Shown: piece by piece, positions 6,638 to 14,924 of the stretch
Position numbering within the stretch: the stretch's first letter is position 1
How the letters are laid out: each line of letters starts with the position of its first letter
DNA from: Pseudoxanthomonas sp. J35
Lineage (GTDB): Bacteria; Pseudomonadota; Gammaproteobacteria; Xanthomonadales; Xanthomonadaceae
DNA length: 64,000 bases
NCBI RefSeq assembly: GCF_000513995.1
Contig: NZ_AZVB01000011.1
Coordinates: forward strand, 138 to 64,137
Reading direction: 5' to 3'
Program-made: the position numbers and the translations under genes
Notes under the pieces: generated by a model
Databases searched by the model: none
Told to the model about the DNA's origin: nothing
The model's input: only the letters and a program-made list of their open reading frames with translations

Positions 6638-6661
6638 GCGTATCTGGCGGAGAGAGGGGGA
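6638..6661. repeat. attR: 24-bp copy inside the tRNA-Ser gene
   Basis: Identical to 809-832. It covers the last bases of tRNA-Ser including the CCA and six downstream bases, so integration leaves the tRNA intact. Confidence 0.85.
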
Positions 6662-6737
6662 TTCGAACCCCCGAAGCGGGGTTTAGCCGCTTACACACTT
6701 TCCAGGCGTGCTCCTTCAACCACTCGGACACCTCTCC
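6645..6737 (-). tRNA. tRNA-Ser (anticodon GGA)
   Basis: The 93-base gene on the minus strand begins GGAGAGG and its acceptor partner CTCTCC precedes G and an encoded CCA. The anticodon stem CACGC/GTGTG encloses the loop CTGGAAA with anticodon GGA. A long variable arm (GCGGCTAAACCCCGC region) and the T-loop GTTCGAATC mark it as a class II serine tRNA. It reads UCC and UCU codons. Its 3' end is the integration site of the element on its left. Confidence 0.96.
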
Positions 6738-6781
6738 GGAACCTGGCGGGGTCGCTTGGACGCCCGTTCAGGGGCGGGAAT

Positions 6782-6808
6782 TCTATAGCTTGCGGGCACT
6801 TGCCACAA
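6782..6808 (-). promoter_or_regulatory. Candidate promoter of tRNA-Ser
   Basis: On the minus strand TTGTGG (6808-6803) and TATAGA (6787-6782) are 15 bases apart, and the -10 is followed by a GC-rich discriminator, as in stringently controlled stable-RNA promoters. Transcription would start about 38 bases before the tRNA. Confidence 0.45.
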
Positions 6809-6817
6809 GCGCGGTCC

Positions 6818-6843
6818 GGGACGGGGACGGGGACGGGGACGGG
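6818..6843 (+). repeat. GGGGAC hexamer repeat upstream of dnaX, G-quadruplex-type
   Basis: Five runs of three or four G separated by AC form a tandem hexamer of about four units, 39 bases before the dnaX start. Four or more such G-runs with 2-base loops satisfy the usual G-quadruplex pattern on the coding strand. Confidence 0.7.
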
Positions 6844-6881
6844 CATGGCACAATGCCGGTCCTGGTCGAAACGGTTGCCCG

Positions 6882-8831
6882 ATGTCCTATCTCGTCCTTG
6901 CCCGCAAGTGGCGCCCGAAGCGGTTCTCCGAGCTGGTCGGGCAGGAACACGTCGTGCGCGCGCTGGGCAATGCCCTGGATACCGGGCGGGTCCACCACGC
7001 CTTCCTGTTCACCGGCACCCGCGGGGTGGGCAAGACCACCATCGCCCGCATCTTCGCCAAGTCGCTGAACTGCGAGAAGGGCACCAGCGCCGAGCCGTGC
7101 GGGGTCTGTCCGGCCTGCACCGACATCGACGCCGGCCGCTACATCGACCTGCTGGAGATCGACGCGGCCTCCAATACCGGCGTGGACGACGTCCGCGAGG
7201 TGATCGAGAACGCCCAGTACATGCCCTCGCGCGGGCAGTACAAGGTCTACCTGATCGACGAGGTCCACATGCTCTCCAAGGCGGCGTTCAACGCGCTGCT
7301 GAAGACCCTGGAGGAGCCGCCGGGCCACGTGAAGTTCCTGCTGGCCACCACCGACCCGCAGAAGCTGCCGGTCACGGTGCTGTCGCGCTGCCTGCAGTTC
7401 AACCTCAAGCGGCTGGACGAGGGCCAGATCGAAGGGCAGATGACGAAGATCCTGGCCGCCGAGGGCATCGAGGCCGATACGGCGGCGATCCGCCTGCTGG
7501 CGCGGGCCGCCGACGGCAGCCTGCGCGACGGCCTATCTCTGCTGGACCAGGCCATCGCCTATGCCGGCGGGGCGCTGCGCGAGGACGTGGTCCGGGCCAT
7601 GCTCGGCAGCGTCGACCGCACCCAGGTCGCGGCGCTGCTGGACGCGCTGGCCGAGGGCAACGGCGCGGCGCTGCTGGATACGGTGGCCACCCTGGCCGGG
7701 TTCGCCCCCGACTGGGGCAACGTGCTGGAGGCGCTGGCCGAGGCGCTGCACCGGATCCAGGTGCGGCAGCTGGTGCCGGGCGCGGCCCAGGAGAACGAGG
7801 GGCTGGACCTGGACCGCTACGCCTCGGCGCTGCGGCCGGAAGTGGTCCAGCTCTGGTACCAGATGGCGGTCACCGGCCGTCGCGACCTGGAACTGGCCCC
7901 GGCGCCGCGGGTGGGCTTCGAGATGAGCCTGCTGCGGATGCTGGCGTTCCGCCCGGAGGCCGATGCCGGTCCGCTGGGCAGCGGCGGTGCGGGGGCGGGG
8001 GCCAGCGGCAATGCCGGCGGTGCCGGTCCGCGTCGCGCGCCGGTCTCGGCTGCGGCCGGCGAGGGCGGGGCGGTGGCGCGCGAGGCTGCGGCGCCGGACC
8101 CTGAGCCAGTGCCGGCCCCCTCCATGGCCGCCCCGGTCGAACCGGCGCCCGTGCGCCCGGCCCCGGCCCCGGCCCCGGCCGACGATCCGCCGCCGTGGGA
8201 CCTGCCCGCGCCGCGCCAGGCGACGCCGACGCCCGTGGTGGCCCCGGAACTGGCCGCGGTGCCGCCGCCGGCCGCCTCGCGCGCGCCCACGATGGAGGAA
8301 ATCGACGCGCCGGCGCCCGCTAACGGAACCGCGAAGCCGGCCGCCGCCGAGACGCTGGCGCCGGGGATCGTCGTGTCGCCGTCGCCCGCGCCGGTGCAGG
8401 CCGCGCCGGCCGCCAATGCCGATGCCGGCGGGGTGGTCGTGGCCGACGCCGAGGACTGGCTGCAGCGCGTGGCCAGCTGCGACCTCAAGGGCCCGTCCAG
8501 GGAACTGGCCGGGCACACCGCCTTCGTCAGCCACGCCAACGGCGTGCTGACCCTGGCCCTGGATCCCGGCTTCGAATACCTGCGTACCGAACGCTCCACC
8601 GCGGCGCTGGCCGATGCGCTGGCCGCCACGCTGGGCGAGGCGCCGAAGATCGTCTTCACCACCGGCGACGCGCCGGCGGAGACACTGAACCAGCGCCGCG
8701 AGCGCGAGCGAGGCTCGCGCCAGGCCGCGGCCGAGGAGACCTTCCTCAACGATCCGGCGGTCAAGCGCCTGATCGAGAAACACGGCGCCCGCGTCGTGCC
8801 CGACTCCATCCGACCTTCAGACGGTAACTGA
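6882..8831 (+). CDS. dnaX: DNA polymerase III subunit gamma/tau
   Basis: This is the motor subunit of the clamp loader that places the beta clamp on DNA and links the replicative polymerases. The 649-residue product has the P-loop GTRGVGKT at residues 45-52, the zinc cysteines C64, C73, C76 and C79, the Walker B region IDEVHML, and the sensor SRC motif in TVLSRCLQF. After the AAA+ and domain III regions (to ~365) comes a long Ala/Pro-rich linker (about 370-515), then a conserved C-terminal tau region. I see no A-rich slippery heptamer like that of E. coli, so whether a short gamma form is made cannot be said. It is followed within 1 base by ybaB and then recR, the usual dnaX-ybaB-recR order. 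Confidence 0.97.
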   Translation: MSYLVLARKWRPKRFSELVGQEHVVRALGNALDTGRVHHAFLFTGTRGVGKTTIARIFAKSLNCEKGTSAEPCGVCPACTDIDAGRYIDLLEIDAASNTGVDDVREVIENAQYMPSRGQYKVYLIDEVHMLSKAAFNALLKTLEEPPGHVKFLLATTDPQKLPVTVLSRCLQFNLKRLDEGQIEGQMTKILAAEGIEADTAAIRLLARAADGSLRDGLSLLDQAIAYAGGALREDVVRAMLGSVDRTQVAALLDALAEGNGAALLDTVATLAGFAPDWGNVLEALAEALHRIQVRQLVPGAAQENEGLDLDRYASALRPEVVQLWYQMAVTGRRDLELAPAPRVGFEMSLLRMLAFRPEADAGPLGSGGAGAGASGNAGGAGPRRAPVSAAAGEGGAVAREAAAPDPEPVPAPSMAAPVEPAPVRPAPAPAPADDPPPWDLPAPRQATPTPVVAPELAAVPPPAASRAPTMEEIDAPAPANGTAKPAAAETLAPGIVVSPSPAPVQAAPAANADAGGVVVADAEDWLQRVASCDLKGPSRELAGHTAFVSHANGVLTLALDPGFEYLRTERSTAALADALAATLGEAPKIVFTTGDAPAETLNQRRERERGSRQAAAEETFLNDPAVKRLIEKHGARVVPDSIRPSDGN

Positions 8832-8832
8832 C

Positions 8833-9153
8833 ATGCGTGGCAACATCGCCCAACTGATGCAACAGGCGCAGAAGATGCAGGAAAACCTGCAGCGCGCCCA
8901 GGAAGAACTGGCCAGGCTCGAGGTCACCGGCAACGCCGGCGGCGGCATGGTCAGCGTCACCCTCACCGGCACCAAGGAGTGCCGCAAGGTGCGCATCGAT
9001 CCTTCGCTGCTGTCCGACCAGGAGATGGTCGAGGACCTGGTGGCCGCGGCGTTCAACGACGCCTCCAACAAGGTTGACGCCGAGTCCAAGGCGAAGATGG
9101 CGGCCGCTTCGGCCGGCATGCCGCTGCCGCCGGGCATGAAGCTGCCGTTCTAA
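8833..9153 (+). CDS. ybaB: YbaB/EbfC nucleoid-associated protein
   Basis: The 106-residue product has the typical family layout: an N-terminal coiled helix (IAQLMQQAQKMQENLQRAQEE), a central beta sheet with GGGMVSVTLTG, and a C-terminal helix ending in MPLPPGMKLPF. Family members are small dimers that bind DNA with little sequence preference and lie between dnaX and recR in most proteobacteria. The start is one base after the dnaX stop, so it is almost certainly translated from the same mRNA. Confidence 0.95.
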   Translation: MRGNIAQLMQQAQKMQENLQRAQEELARLEVTGNAGGGMVSVTLTGTKECRKVRIDPSLLSDQEMVEDLVAAAFNDASNKVDAESKAKMAAASAGMPLPPGMKLPF

Positions 9154-9156
9154 GGG

Positions 9157-9351
9157 CCGTAATTCGGGATTCGTGATTGGTGATTCGAGAGCCGTGATTC
9201 GGGATTCGTGATTGGTGATTCGTAACAGCAAGAGCAGGCGTTCGGTCCCTCTGGCGGAAACCGCAGGAGCGGATGCCTTGGTTCTTCGAATCACTAATTA
9301 CGAATTACCAATCACGAACCCACCAATCACGAACCCAATCACGAACCACCA
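9157..9351. repeat. Repeats of the ATTCGGGATTCGTGATTGG family between ybaB and recR
   Basis: A 31-base unit occurs at 9157-9187 and, with one mismatch, at 9192-9222. The complement of the same motif (CCAATCACGAA) recurs three times between 9308 and 9346, after a spacer of about 65 bases. The two halves could form a long imperfect hairpin. The right half runs up to the recR start codon, so it also forms the recR leader. I recall such pieces as common intergenic repeats in this bacterial family. Confidence 0.75.
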
Positions 9352-9948
9352 ATGACGGCTCTTCTCGAACAGCTGATCGAAGCCCTGCGCGTGCTGCCGG
9401 GCGTGGGGCGCAAGAGCGCCCAGCGCATGGCCTACCACGTGCTGGAGCGCGGCCGCGATGGCGGCCGCCAGCTGGCGGCGGTGCTGGCCGAGGCGGTCGA
9501 GCGCATCGGTCATTGCAGCCAGTGCCGCGACTTCAGCGAGACGCCGGTGTGCGCCACCTGCGCCAGCGCCAGCCGCGACCGCCAGCAGCTGTGCGTGGTC
9601 GAGTCGCCGGCCGACCGCCTGGCGATCGAGACCGCCACCGGCTACCGCGGCCTGTACTACGTGTTGCAGGGCCGGCTGTCGCCGCTGGATGGGATCGGCC
9701 CGCGCGAACTGGGCCTGGATGCGCTGGCCACGCGCCTGGCCGGTGGCGAAGTCGCCGAGCTGATCGTCGCCACCAGCGCCACGGTCGAAGGCGAGGCCAC
9801 CGCGCATTACCTGGCGCAGCTGGCACGCCAGCACGGCGTGCGCCCCAGCCGGCTGGCCCAGGGCCTGCCGCTGGGCGGCGAGCTGGAGTACGTCGACCGC
9901 GGCACGCTGTCGCACGCCTTCGGCAGCCGCGGCGAGATGCGCGAATAG
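9352..9948 (+). CDS. recR: Recombination mediator RecR
   Basis: RecR works with RecO and RecF to load RecA at gaps. The 198-residue product has the helix-hairpin-helix LRVLPGVGRKSAQRMAYH at residues 13-30, a C4 zinc finger (CSQC...CATC, about 57-72) and a TOPRIM domain starting at LCVVESPADRLAIE, with the C-terminal GGELEYVDRGTL motif. The ATG has no visible Shine-Dalgarno; the bases before it belong to the repeat family described above. recO is also in this window, at 42590. Confidence 0.96.
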   Translation: MTALLEQLIEALRVLPGVGRKSAQRMAYHVLERGRDGGRQLAAVLAEAVERIGHCSQCRDFSETPVCATCASASRDRQQLCVVESPADRLAIETATGYRGLYYVLQGRLSPLDGIGPRELGLDALATRLAGGEVAELIVATSATVEGEATAHYLAQLARQHGVRPSRLAQGLPLGGELEYVDRGTLSHAFGSRGEMRE

Positions 9949-10024
9949 CCCACGCCGCGTGGGCCGGCGCGGGGCAGGGCGCTATGCTTGCGCCTTCCTT
10001 CGGCGAACCACGGACCGGAACACC

Positions 10025-10378
10025 ATGAGCGACACCCTCTTCGGCAAGATCATCCGCCGCGAGATTCCCGCCACGATCGTCTACGAGGACGAGGACATCC
10101 TCGGCTTCCGCGACATCGCCCCGCAGGCGCCGGTGCACGTGCTGTTCATCCCGAAGCAGAAGGTCATCCCGACCCTCGACGACGCCACTGCCGAAGACGC
10201 CGAACTGCTCGGCAGGCTGATGCTGGCCGCGGCCCGCTGGGCGCGCGACGAGGGCCTGGCGCAGGACGGCTACCGGGTGGTGATGAACTGCCGCGAGCAT
10301 GCCGGCCAGACCGTGTTCCACCTGCACCTGCACCTGCTCGCCGGTGCGCACCTGGGACGGTTCGGCACGCCGGGCTGA
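10025..10378 (+). CDS. HIT-family (HinT-like) nucleotide hydrolase
   Basis: The 117-residue product has the histidine triad HLHLHLLAG near the C-terminus (about residues 102-110) and the N-terminal FGKIIRREIPATIVYEDE typical of HinT proteins, which hydrolyse purine nucleoside phosphoramidates. The ATG at 10025 is chosen over an upstream in-frame ATG at 9959 because the family starts at this point. TATGCT at about 9983-9988 could be its -10. A bidirectional terminator follows at 10404-10437. Confidence 0.9.
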   Translation: MSDTLFGKIIRREIPATIVYEDEDILGFRDIAPQAPVHVLFIPKQKVIPTLDDATAEDAELLGRLMLAAARWARDEGLAQDGYRVVMNCREHAGQTVFHLHLHLLAGAHLGRFGTPG

Positions 10379-10403
10379 GCGCGCCGCGACAGGCAGGCCG
10401 CAA

Positions 10404-10437
10404 ATGAAAACGCCGCCCCGGAGGGCGGCGTTTTCAT
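10404..10437. terminator. Bidirectional rho-independent terminator
   Basis: Arms atgaaaacgccgcc and ggcggcgttttcat flank a short GC-rich loop. An A-run on one side and a T-run on the other let it work in both directions. It lies between the HIT gene and the convergent lipoprotein gene. Confidence 0.9.
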
Positions 10438-10459
10438 TCGGGTCAACGAACAGGGCGGC

Positions 10460-10993
10460 TTACCAGCCCCACCAGCTCCAGCGCCCCCACGGACCGCCCC
10501 ACGGGCCCCAGGGCCCCCACGGGTCGTGGTGGATGACGCGGACCTCGTTGACCACCGGCCACAGGTAGACCACGTCGGCGGCCATGCGCGGCAGGGTGTA
10601 GTCGTACTCGCCGATCTTCACCTTATCGGTGCCCTGCACGCGGCCGACGAAGGTGACCTCGCGGCCGGGGGTGAACACCGCCGGGTCGTAGAAGCCGGAG
10701 CGGCAGGCGAGGAAGCGGCCCTGGGCCACGTCGCGCGAGCCGCTGGCCGGGCGGCCGCTGGCGTCCAGCGGGATCGACACCACCTGGAAGCAGGTGCTGT
10801 CCGGGCCCGGCGTGGTCTGCACGATGCGCCCGCCCCAGCGCACGCTGGCGCCGAGCTGCTGGCCGGCCACGGCCTGTTCGGGCGTGAGCGGGAGGAAGGC
10901 GCCCTGCAACGGCTGGGGCGCGGTAGCGCAGGCGCCAAGCAGCGCGAGGGCGCTGGCGGCGATGGCGATGCGGAACGGGATGCGTAGCGACAT
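10460..10993 (-). CDS. Slp-family outer-membrane lipoprotein
   Basis: The 176-residue precursor has a lipoprotein signal (IAIAASALALLGAC) with the lipobox cysteine at residue 22, followed by a Slp-type beta domain (GASVRWGGRIVQT... CFQVVSIPLDASGRP... ARSGFYDP-like core). Slp proteins are starvation- or stress-induced outer-membrane lipoproteins of unclear function. The C-terminus is odd: an HHDP and then a run of Trp, Gly, Pro and Arg with WGP repeats, down to WSWWGW. The ATG at 10993 has GGAGG 8 bases upstream, so the longer frame starting at 11059 is not used. It may be transcribed with the operon upstream, since only 16 bases separate them. Confidence 0.88.
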   Translation of the reverse strand: MSLRIPFRIAIAASALALLGACATAPQPLQGAFLPLTPEQAVAGQQLGASVRWGGRIVQTTPGPDSTCFQVVSIPLDASGRPASGSRDVAQGRFLACRSGFYDPAVFTPGREVTFVGRVQGTDKVKIGEYDYTLPRMAADVVYLWPVVNEVRVIHHDPWGPWGPWGGPWGRWSWWGW

Positions 10994-11009
10994 GGCGGCC
11001 TCCGGAAGG

Positions 11010-12977
11010 TCAGGGGCGGTGCCGTTCCAGCGCTTCCCGCAGCCGGCGCGTCCCCCCATGCGCCGGAGCGTATCGCGCGGCGACGAAACGCCGGCTGAGC
11101 GCCAGCAGCTCCTCGGCCGAACGCGGGTGCGCGGCGGCCACGCGCTGCGCCCAGGCCAGCGCCGGCTCGTGCGGGGCGCGGCCCAGGCCCAGCCGCGCGT
11201 AGCGGCGGCCGAGGCGGTGCCAGGCGCGCAGCAGCGGATCGCGCTCGCGCTCGCCGCGGGCCAGCAGCCAGATCATCCCGGCCATGGCCAGTGCGGCGAA
11301 GGCGGCGAACAGCAGCAGCAACTGCGAAGGCTCCAGCCGGCCCAGGCCCAGCGGGCTGAGCAGGGCCTGCTGGCGTTGCGCGTCGAAGCCCAGCACCAGG
11401 TCGTTCCAGCCGCGGCGCATGAAGTCGACGAGGTCGCCGAGGCGTGCGCCGCGCAGTGCGTCGATGCCGTCGGCCGCCGGGCCGCCAGCGCCCAGGCGCG
11501 CGTCGAGCGTGTCGTAGATGCGCTCCGGCGCCACCGCCGCGGTCGGGTCCACGCGCACCCAGCCGCGTCCTTCCAGCCACACCTCGCTCCAGGCGTGGGC
11601 GTCCATGCGCCGCACGATCCAGTAACCGCCGAACGGGTTGCGGTAGCCGCCGGCATAGCCGGTGACCACGCGCGCCGGGATGCCGGCGGCGCGCATCAGC
11701 ACGGTGAAAGCCGAGCTGAAGTGTTCGCAGTAGCCGGTGCGGGTCTCGAACAGGAACTCGTCGACCGCGTGGCGGCCGGGCAGCGGGGTGTCGAGGGCGT
11801 AGGCGAAGTCGGCGCGGATCATCGCCAGGGCGCGCTCGATGATGGCCTCGTCGTTGTCGCCGAGTTCGCGCCGCCACTGCGCGGCCAGCGCCCGGGTACG
11901 CGGATCGCGGTCGCGGGGCAGGGCCAGCGCGTGCTGGCGCAGGATCGGGCGCAGCTCCGTCTCGAAGCGCCGCGGTGGTGCCGATTGCAGGCGCCAGCGG
12001 CTGGGCGCGGCCAGCGGGCGGTCGGTGCGCAGGCCGCCGCCGTGGCCGGGATGGGTGCCTTCGGGCGCGATGAGCGGCAGGTCGAGGGCCGGCAGGTCGC
12101 GGCGGTCGGTGGCTTCCACTTCCAGCGCGTAACTCCAGCGGGCCGGCGCGGGCTCCCATGACGGAGGGGGCAGGTCCTCGATCCAGCGGTTGCGGGTCCA
12201 GGTGCGGCCGTCGTAGTCCAGCAGCACCGGCCCGCGCCAGTACAGCTGCTCCACCGGCGGCACCGGGCCGTCGAACTCCGCGCGCAGCGCCGGCGCGTCG
12301 TCGGTCATCAGGTCCAGCCAGCCGCCCGGGCTCATGCTGTCCGACAGTCCGGGCCGGCCCAGCGCACGTTCGGGCACGCCCCACAGCGGCGTGGACAGGC
12401 GCGGGAACAGCCAGAACGCGACCAGCGCCAGCGGCAGGCCGATCGCCACCAGCCGGCCCATCGTGCCCAGGCGCTGCTTCACCGGCGGCGCGGCCACGCC
12501 GGCTTCCAGGTCGGACAGCCGCTGCAGGGCGAGCAGGCCGGCCAGCACCGCGGCCAGCGCCGCGGCCATCACCTGCGGGCTCTGGTCGAGCAGGAAGGCG
12601 GCGAACGGCGCGAACAGGGCGAAGCCGACAAGGCTGCGCGCATCGCGTAGGGTGCGCAGTTCGGTGGGCTTGATCGCCAGCATCGCCGCCAGCAGCGCGC
12701 TGCCGGTATCGCGGCCCAGGCGCGTGCCCATCATCGCCAGCACGCCGGCGATCACCGCCAGCGCGATCACGCCGCGCAGCAGGCCGGGCATCGGCCGCCG
12801 CCATGCGATCGCGGCCATCGCCGGCGCGGTCAGGGCGAAGCCGACGCCCAGTGTCGGCGGCAGGTTGATCAGCAGGGGCAGCAGCGCCAGCGCGGCGGCG
12901 GCCAGCGCCCAGATGCGGCTGCCCGCATCCAGCGGCGTGGTCCCGTCCTGCGGCGGAAGCGGCGGCACGGTGCTCAT
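11010..12977 (-). CDS. tgpA: TgpA-type transglutaminase-like membrane protein (DUF3488/DUF4129)
   Basis: The 655-residue product has an N-terminal block of membrane helices (about 22-185, DUF3488), a periplasmic transglutaminase-like domain and a further helix near 535-555 followed by a cytoplasmic DUF4129-like tail. The catalytic triad is visible: Cys in TRTGYCEHFSSAF, His in MDAHAWSEVWL, and Asp in WVRVDPTAAV. The homologue in Pseudomonas aeruginosa, TgpA, is essential and acts on the envelope. The start overlaps the stop of the DUF58 gene as ATGA, and the order moxR-DUF58-tgpA is the one usual for this system, in which the MoxR ATPase is thought to act as a chaperone for the other two. Confidence 0.92.
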   Translation of the reverse strand: MSTVPPLPPQDGTTPLDAGSRIWALAAAALALLPLLINLPPTLGVGFALTAPAMAAIAWRRPMPGLLRGVIALAVIAGVLAMMGTRLGRDTGSALLAAMLAIKPTELRTLRDARSLVGFALFAPFAAFLLDQSPQVMAAALAAVLAGLLALQRLSDLEAGVAAPPVKQRLGTMGRLVAIGLPLALVAFWLFPRLSTPLWGVPERALGRPGLSDSMSPGGWLDLMTDDAPALRAEFDGPVPPVEQLYWRGPVLLDYDGRTWTRNRWIEDLPPPSWEPAPARWSYALEVEATDRRDLPALDLPLIAPEGTHPGHGGGLRTDRPLAAPSRWRLQSAPPRRFETELRPILRQHALALPRDRDPRTRALAAQWRRELGDNDEAIIERALAMIRADFAYALDTPLPGRHAVDEFLFETRTGYCEHFSSAFTVLMRAAGIPARVVTGYAGGYRNPFGGYWIVRRMDAHAWSEVWLEGRGWVRVDPTAAVAPERIYDTLDARLGAGGPAADGIDALRGARLGDLVDFMRRGWNDLVLGFDAQRQQALLSPLGLGRLEPSQLLLLFAAFAALAMAGMIWLLARGERERDPLLRAWHRLGRRYARLGLGRAPHEPALAWAQRVAAAHPRSAEELLALSRRFVAARYAPAHGGTRRLREALERHRP

Positions 12978-13926
12978 GCGGACGGCAGCAGCGCGAGGGC
13001 GCGCAGGCAGGCGTGGCGGTGGTCGGGACCGCGGCCCGGGCCCAGGGCGAGGCCGGGCAGGCGCAGGTGGTAGCGGCGGCCTTCGCGCTCGGCCTGGTCG
13101 ACCCAGGCGGCCAGGCGCGAGATCCGCGCCTCGTGGCCGAGGTGGCGCAGCGCGTTCCAGTCCAGCAGCACGTCCTGCTGGCGCGCGCGTTCGTACTCGC
13201 GCACCACCAGGCTGTCGCGGCGCGCGCTGTGCTTCCAGGCGATGGTGCGCGGCGCATCGCCGCTGCGGTACGGGCGCAGCTGGTGCGGCTCGTCGCCGAG
13301 CGGATGCACGCGGCTGTGCTGCACGCCCTCGCCGCTGTCGGGCAACGGCGGCGGCTGCGGCTCGGCGCGTGGATAGACCAGCAGGCGCTGCCGTGGCCAG
13401 GCCCGCGACCAGGCCCGCGCCAGGCCCAGCGGCTGGGTGGTGGAGATGCGGAGGCGGCCCGGTTCCAGCCAGCCGCGCTGGCGCGTCGGCAGCGGCAGCG
13501 CCACGTCGGCCAGGCCGTCCTCGCCGGTGCTGGCCCCGGCGACGGTGTGGTCGTGTTGCAGGCGCAGGCCGCGCCGGCGGCGGCCGTCGCGGGTGGAGAA
13601 GGTCATGCGCAGCCACAGGGTCTGGCCGGCGGCGACCGGGTCGGCGGACACCGCGTCCAGCTGCAGGCCCGACAGCTGCAGGTGCGCGGCGACCAGGCTG
13701 GCCAGCCCGGCCGTACCCAGCAGCAGGGCCAGCAGCAGCGCCGGGTTGTTGTTGTAGTTGAGCGCGCCGAGCACCATCGCCAGCACCAGCAGCCCGTAGA
13801 ACAGGCCGAAACGGGTGGGCAGCACGTAGATGCGGCGGCGGTCGATCCGCAGCGGCAGGGACTCGGGCGCGCGCGGGCGTTCGAACGACTCCAGCCACGT
13901 GCGCAGTTCGCGCCACGTGCGGGGCA

Positions 13927-13927
<1 letters not shown>
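12974..13927 (-). CDS. DUF58 membrane-anchored protein
   Basis: The 317-residue product has two hydrophobic helices near residues 40-80 (FGLFYGLLVLAMVLGALNY and the following segment) and a C-terminal DUF58 domain with the signature block containing HPLGDEPHQLRPYRSGDAPRTIAWKHSARR. DUF58 proteins resemble von Willebrand factor A domains and almost always pair with a MoxR ATPase. It overlaps moxR by one base and tgpA by four, so the three genes are translationally coupled. Confidence 0.92.
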
Positions 13928-14883
<956 letters not shown>

Positions 14884-14924
14884 CGTCTTCCTGGGTACCG
14901 GGTCCGGAGGGAGTGTAGCGGCTG

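Larger units (their letters stand above)
809..6661. mobile_element. Integrated element at tRNA-Ser(GGA), about 5.8 kb, RepL type
   Basis: The element is bounded by the 24-bp direct repeats at 809-832 and 6638-6661, the second lying inside the tRNA-Ser gene. It carries a tyrosine integrase next to the tRNA end (4991-6565), a second tyrosine-recombinase-like gene (3372-4607), a RepL-type replication protein gene (1973-2524) and three small genes of unknown function. No phage structural, conjugation, resistance or toxin genes are recognisable. The gene set suggests a plasmid-like or satellite element that can integrate rather than a full prophage. Its rightmost bases rebuild a complete tRNA and supply a new terminator. 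Confidence 0.8.

Noticed and set aside
809-6661. A prophage
   Set aside because: No capsid, tail, lysis or packaging genes are present; RepL and small cargo fit a plasmid-like element better.
7960-8470. Programmed frameshift in dnaX to make a short gamma subunit
   Set aside because: No slippery A-rich heptamer or clear downstream stem is visible; the low-complexity linker alone is not evidence.
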